64,000 nucleotides of DNA from contig WFMF01000564.1 in NCBI GenBank assembly GCA_011033025.1, positions 1 through 64,000 on the forward strand, written 5' to 3'. A program made the translations under genes and the position numbers. The stretch comes from Beroe forskalii. Its lineage: Eukaryota > Ctenophora > Nuda > Beroida > Beroidae. The notes beneath the pieces were generated by a model that ran no database searches, was not told the DNA's origin, and was given only the letters and a program-made list of their open reading frames with translations. Positions 60,603 through 64,000 of this stretch are shown piece by piece. Positions within the stretch are counted from its first letter, which is position 1. Each line of letters starts with the position of its first letter.

Positions 60603-61145
60603 GAGGGGGTTACAGGTAGGGTTAGGGGGTTAGATGTAGGGTTAGGGGGGTTAGAGGTAGGGTTAGAGGTAGGGATAGAGGTAGGGTTAGGGGGTTAGAG
60701 GTAGGGTTAGGGGGTTCCAGGTAGGGTTAGGGGGGTTCCAGGTAGGGTTAGGGGGTTCCAGGCAGGGTTAGGGGGGTTAGAGGTAGGGTTAGGGGGGTTA
60801 CAGGTAGGGTTAGGGGATTAGAGGTAGGGTTAGGGGATTAGAGGTAGGGTTAGGGGATTAGAGGTAGGGTTAGGGGGTTAGAGGTAGGGTTAGGGGGGTT
60901 CCAGGTAGGGTTAGGGGGTTCCAGGCAGGGTAAGGGGGGTTAGAGGTAGGGTTAGAGGTAGGGATAGAGGTAGGGTTAGGGGGGTTAGAGGTAGGGTTAG
61001 GGGGTTCCAGGTAGGGTTAGGGGGTTCCAGGTAGGGTTAGGGGGGTTCCAGGTAGGGTTAGGGGGTTACAGGTAGGGTAAAGGGGGTTACAGGTAGGGTT
61101 AGGGGGTTAGAGGTAGGGTTAGGGGGTTAGACTTAGAGGTAGGGT
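60603..61145 (+). repeat. Telomere-like degenerate minisatellite
   Basis: About 540 bp made of TAGGGTTAGGGGG cores with GTTAGAGG or GTTCCAGG spacers, period mostly 22-24 bp. It contains many TAGGGTTAGGG matches, similar to the metazoan telomere repeat TTAGGG but not pure. It lies about 75 bp after the last visible KH exon. Confidence 0.9.
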
Positions 61146-61228
61146 TATAACAAGTAACGGAAATTGCCTTTAATGAACTTCACTTTGTCAGACATGGTGT
61201 GTAGAATAGGGATTTCTTCGTCAATTTA

Positions 61229-61506
61229 ATCAGAAATAGGACGAGTAGAGTGGTTACGAACATCTTCAATTGTATTTTGTAACAATTAAAACGTCGTGTT
61301 CTTGTGATATTTCAATGAATATATCATTCATCATAGTCATACATTATCAAATTTGATTGTATAAAGTAGTGTTGTAAAGTTTAAACTTTACAACACTGCT
61401 GCTAATCAGAATTGAAATATGACTATGATGAATATTATATTCGTGAAAAGCTACGACGTTTTAGTATTACAATTGAATGTTCATGACCTCCTCTCTATTT
61501 CTGATT
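61229..61506. mobile_element. Palindromic MITE, about 280 bp
   Basis: TCAGAAATAGGACGAG... at the left end and ...CTCTCTATTTCTGA at the right are ends of imperfect arms of about 115 bp. The centre GTTGTAAAGTTTAAACTTTACAAC is a perfect palindrome. A half copy lies at 43229-43342. Confidence 0.85.
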
Positions 61507-61611
61507 AAACTTTGTCAGACGTTTAGTTGTCTGACCCTCTGAAAATTCAAAAGCCACGAAGCGGCTTGAGTCTATCTTCACGAGAGTCAGTCAAGTCAAC
61601 GACAGACAATA

Positions 61612-61930
61612 TTCCCGCCCTGGCCAGGGCGGTAACCCCCCGCGGTAAAAAGAAAACTGGCCAGGGGTATAAGTTAGAGATTTGAGTGTCACAGGGTGAT
61701 ATAATATTCCCGCCTGGCCAGGGCGGTAACCCCCAGTAGTAAAAAAAAAAAGAAAAAAAATAGAGTCGAGACCTATCTAGAACGATTCGTCGTAAAATTT
61801 TAGGTCGAGTACAACCGTTCTTATTGATACGCGTATACTTAGATCGCGCGCTACAGTAACGTAACTGGCCAGGGCTATAAGTTAGAGAATTCAGTGTCAC
61901 AGGGTGATATAATATATAATCTTACTATAT
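61612..61930 (+). mobile_element. Nested 5' fragments of the 1.6 kb element family
   Basis: The head sequence CCCTGGCCAGGGCGGTAACC occurs at about 61618 and again at about 61712, and its continuation ACTGGCCAGGGCTATAAGTT at about 61863. Each piece includes or ends near GTGTCACAGGGTGATATAAT. Fragments have inserted into or recombined with one another. Confidence 0.75.
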
Positions 61931-62068
61931 ATAATGCGTGTTGTTAATATTTATATATATATTTATTTATGGCTGGCGATTCGTTTTCAAGTAGGCAACG
62001 AAATTCTTTTTTAATCGTGTTGCAAAAACTTTACAATGAATCAGAAAAATTATGAGAGATTTTTTCAG

Positions 62069-62470
62069 TCACCCTGAGGGGCGTGGGGGGCCACGCCCTT
62101 TTTTTCGCAAAAATTAAACTTTCGAATTTTTTCAAAATTCCTTCGCCATTGAGTTGTTGATGATGAATAAAAATTTTGAGAATTTTGTCCGAAATATTGG
62201 GTCACCCTGAGGCGTGGGGGCCACGCCCTTTTCGCAAAATTAAACTTTCGAATTTTTCAAAATTCCTTCGCCATTGAGTTGTTGATGATGAATAAAAATT
62301 TTGAGAATTTTGTCCGAAATATTGGGTCACCCTGAGAGGCGTGGGAGGCCACGCCCTTTTTTTCGCAAAAATTAAACTTTCGAATTTTTTCAAAATTCCT
62401 TCGCTATGGAGTTGCTTATGATGAGTGAAGGTTTTGAGAATTTTGTCGGCCATAATGGGTTACCGTTGGG
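62069..62470 (+). repeat. Tandem repeat, unit about 128 bp
   Basis: Three good copies and one degenerate copy, each beginning GTCACCCTGAGGGGCGTGGG, CCACGCCC, then AATTAAACTTTCGAATTTTT and TTGATGATGAATAAAAATTT. Confidence 0.9.
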
Positions 62471-62637
62471 GGCGTGGGAAGCTTTTTTCGCAGAAGTTTC
62501 GAATAGCCCCTCCTGCAATCATCATTCAAAAGTAATTTTAACTGCAAACTCCTTTTGGTCAAATCACTGTCAAAGGGACATGTGGCCGTTAGCTCATGCG
62601 GCTGCCCTCACTCGCCGTCCGTAGGACGGGAACCGAC

Positions 62638-64000
62638 TAGTTCCCGCCCTGGCCAGGGCGGTAACCCCCCGCGGTAATAGAAAAGACTGGCCAGGGTATA
62701 TATTAGAGGAACGAGTGTCACAGGGTGATATAAGATATAATAATAATATAGATGATAATTGGGACCCATCTTAAAACGATGAGATCTGATGAACGAGAAA
62801 TGGTAGAGCCATGATCGAGGTCACGTTTTGTTCATCTAAGATGACATTAGGGATTAGGCTATATGAGAAGGTCTGGTGACGTCATTATGACACCATTGTG
62901 ACGTCATCAACTTAGCGAAATTCTATTGCTTTTTTAGCAAAAATATGCCATTTTCGAACGCATTTTTCACCAAGAAGGAAAGGAGGTAGCTGTCTGATTT
63001 TTCAGAATGATTTTTAGCAAATTTAAAGAGCTTTCAGAAAATCATACGGATTATTGGGCTATCTCGATTTTTCATCGAGATATACGCGATTTTCTAAGGT
63101 ACGGTGAAAAATCGATTTCCAAATTATAGGACAAAGCTAAAACGAGTGAGATGTCAAGAACTGCGACTTATCTTGAGATGAGACCGGTCAAAGTATGTTG
63201 TACTAAGGCGGAATTTTGGCTTAGGTTATATGGAAAGTTGGTTTGAGCTTATTTGGGTGCTGTGATGACGTCATCAAAATCGCGTAAAACCACTAAATTA
63301 GCGTATTTTGTGATGGAACGCTATTTTGCGCTACTTTTACATCTCCAACTCATAGAGTTTTCACCGGATTATGTGGGTCCGAATAACGGGGGTCCGAATA
63401 ACGGGGGTCCGAATATCGGGGGTCCCAATAACGGGGGTCCGAGTAACGGGGGTCCGAATAACGGGGGTCCGAATAACGGGGGTCCGAATAACGGGGTCCG
63501 AATATCGGGGGTCCGAGTAACGGGGTCCGAATAACGGGGGGGTCCGAATAACGGGGTCCAAATAACGGGGAAATATACGATGGACTAGTGAAGCACGTGA
63601 GTTCACGCGGACGTTTTGTAGAAATTAGGGGATTTGAAGAAATTGATATTTACGCAGGATTTTTGACTTGATTATGTTGAAATGAGTTTAAATACGACTA
63701 ATGCACATGAAATTAGATCTGGTTGCTATATTTTAGCACGTGAGTACACACGGACGTTTTGTAGAAATTAGGGGATTTGAAGAAATTGATATTTACACGG
63801 GATTTTCGACTTGGTTACGTTGAAATGAGTTCAAATACGACTAATGCACGTGAAATTAGATCTGGTTGCTATATTTCAGCACGTGAGTACACACGGACGT
63901 TTTGTAGAAATTAAGACATATATCAATTCTAGTAATTCCAAGTTAGAATAACTTAGTTTTGGACTTCCTCAGGGTGATTTATGTGGGTTAGACTTGCGTG
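62638..64000 (+). mobile_element. Second copy of the 1.6 kb element, cut by window end
   Basis: It starts with the same CCGCCCTGGCCAGGGCGG palindrome and follows 22421-23815 almost throughout, including TGATGACGTCATCAAAATCG and the 142-bp AGCACGTGAGT units (63591, 63736, 63877). It differs by a 14-bp minisatellite replacing internal sequence. Confidence 0.85.
63373..63575 (+). repeat. GGGTCCGAATAACGG minisatellite inside the element
   Basis: About fourteen imperfect 14-15 bp units. They occupy the position where the 22.4 kb copy has about 200 bp of unrelated unique sequence (after ATCGGATTATGT). Confidence 0.9.

Overview
Metazoan nuclear DNA, probably from a highly heterozygous marine invertebrate. 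The evidence is multi-exon genes with GT-AG (and some GC-AG) introns, animal-type proteins (Deltex, PLRG1, EXOC2/Sec5, POLR1A), and many MITE, SINE-like, non-LTR and satellite repeats. I cannot name the species from sequence alone. There are no bacterial operons, CRISPR arrays or origins.

The left 25 kb is a giant imperfect palindrome. Positions 1-8612 (left arm) are an inverted copy of about 14897-25112 (right arm), separated by a 6.3 kb spacer. Reading outward, both arms carry a PHD/C2H2 zinc-finger gene, a small uncharacterised gene, a Deltex E3 ligase gene and the first exon of PLRG1. The right-arm zinc-finger gene has its 5' exons. The left copy is cut in an intron at the junction and has lost a splice acceptor. 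The spacer carries the 5' exons of POLR1A on the minus strand, divergent from the right-arm zinc-finger gene, which looks like the ancestral layout. The arms differ by insertions that have empty sites in the other arm (a hAT-like element, a 1.6 kb element, a TA-flanked MITE), so they are either a real diverged inverted duplication or two haplotypes joined head to head by assembly.

From 24.8 to 28.2 kb runs PLRG1/Prp46 (spliceosomal WD40), with a Thr-Pro-Gly-Arg-rich N-terminal extension and no visible last exon. The expected 3' end falls in about 1 kb of sequence that looks like poor base-calling (28.28-29.34 kb). From 46.6 down to 31.3 kb on the minus strand is a nearly complete EXOC2/Sec5 exocyst gene. 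Its 6.9 kb intron holds a plus-strand gene for a beta-trefoil plus aerolysin-like protein, itself interrupted by a dead non-LTR retrotransposon and a 640 bp hexanucleotide microsatellite.

From 49.7 to 60.5 kb on the plus strand is a long multi-exon gene, open at its 3' end, whose product is a chain of about fifteen degenerate KH-like modules. The last 3.5 kb is repeats: a telomere-like minisatellite, a palindromic MITE, nested fragments and a second copy of the 1.6 kb element seen at 22.4 kb.

Exon boundaries are read by eye from splice motifs and conserved protein sequence. Boundaries marked approximate are uncertain.
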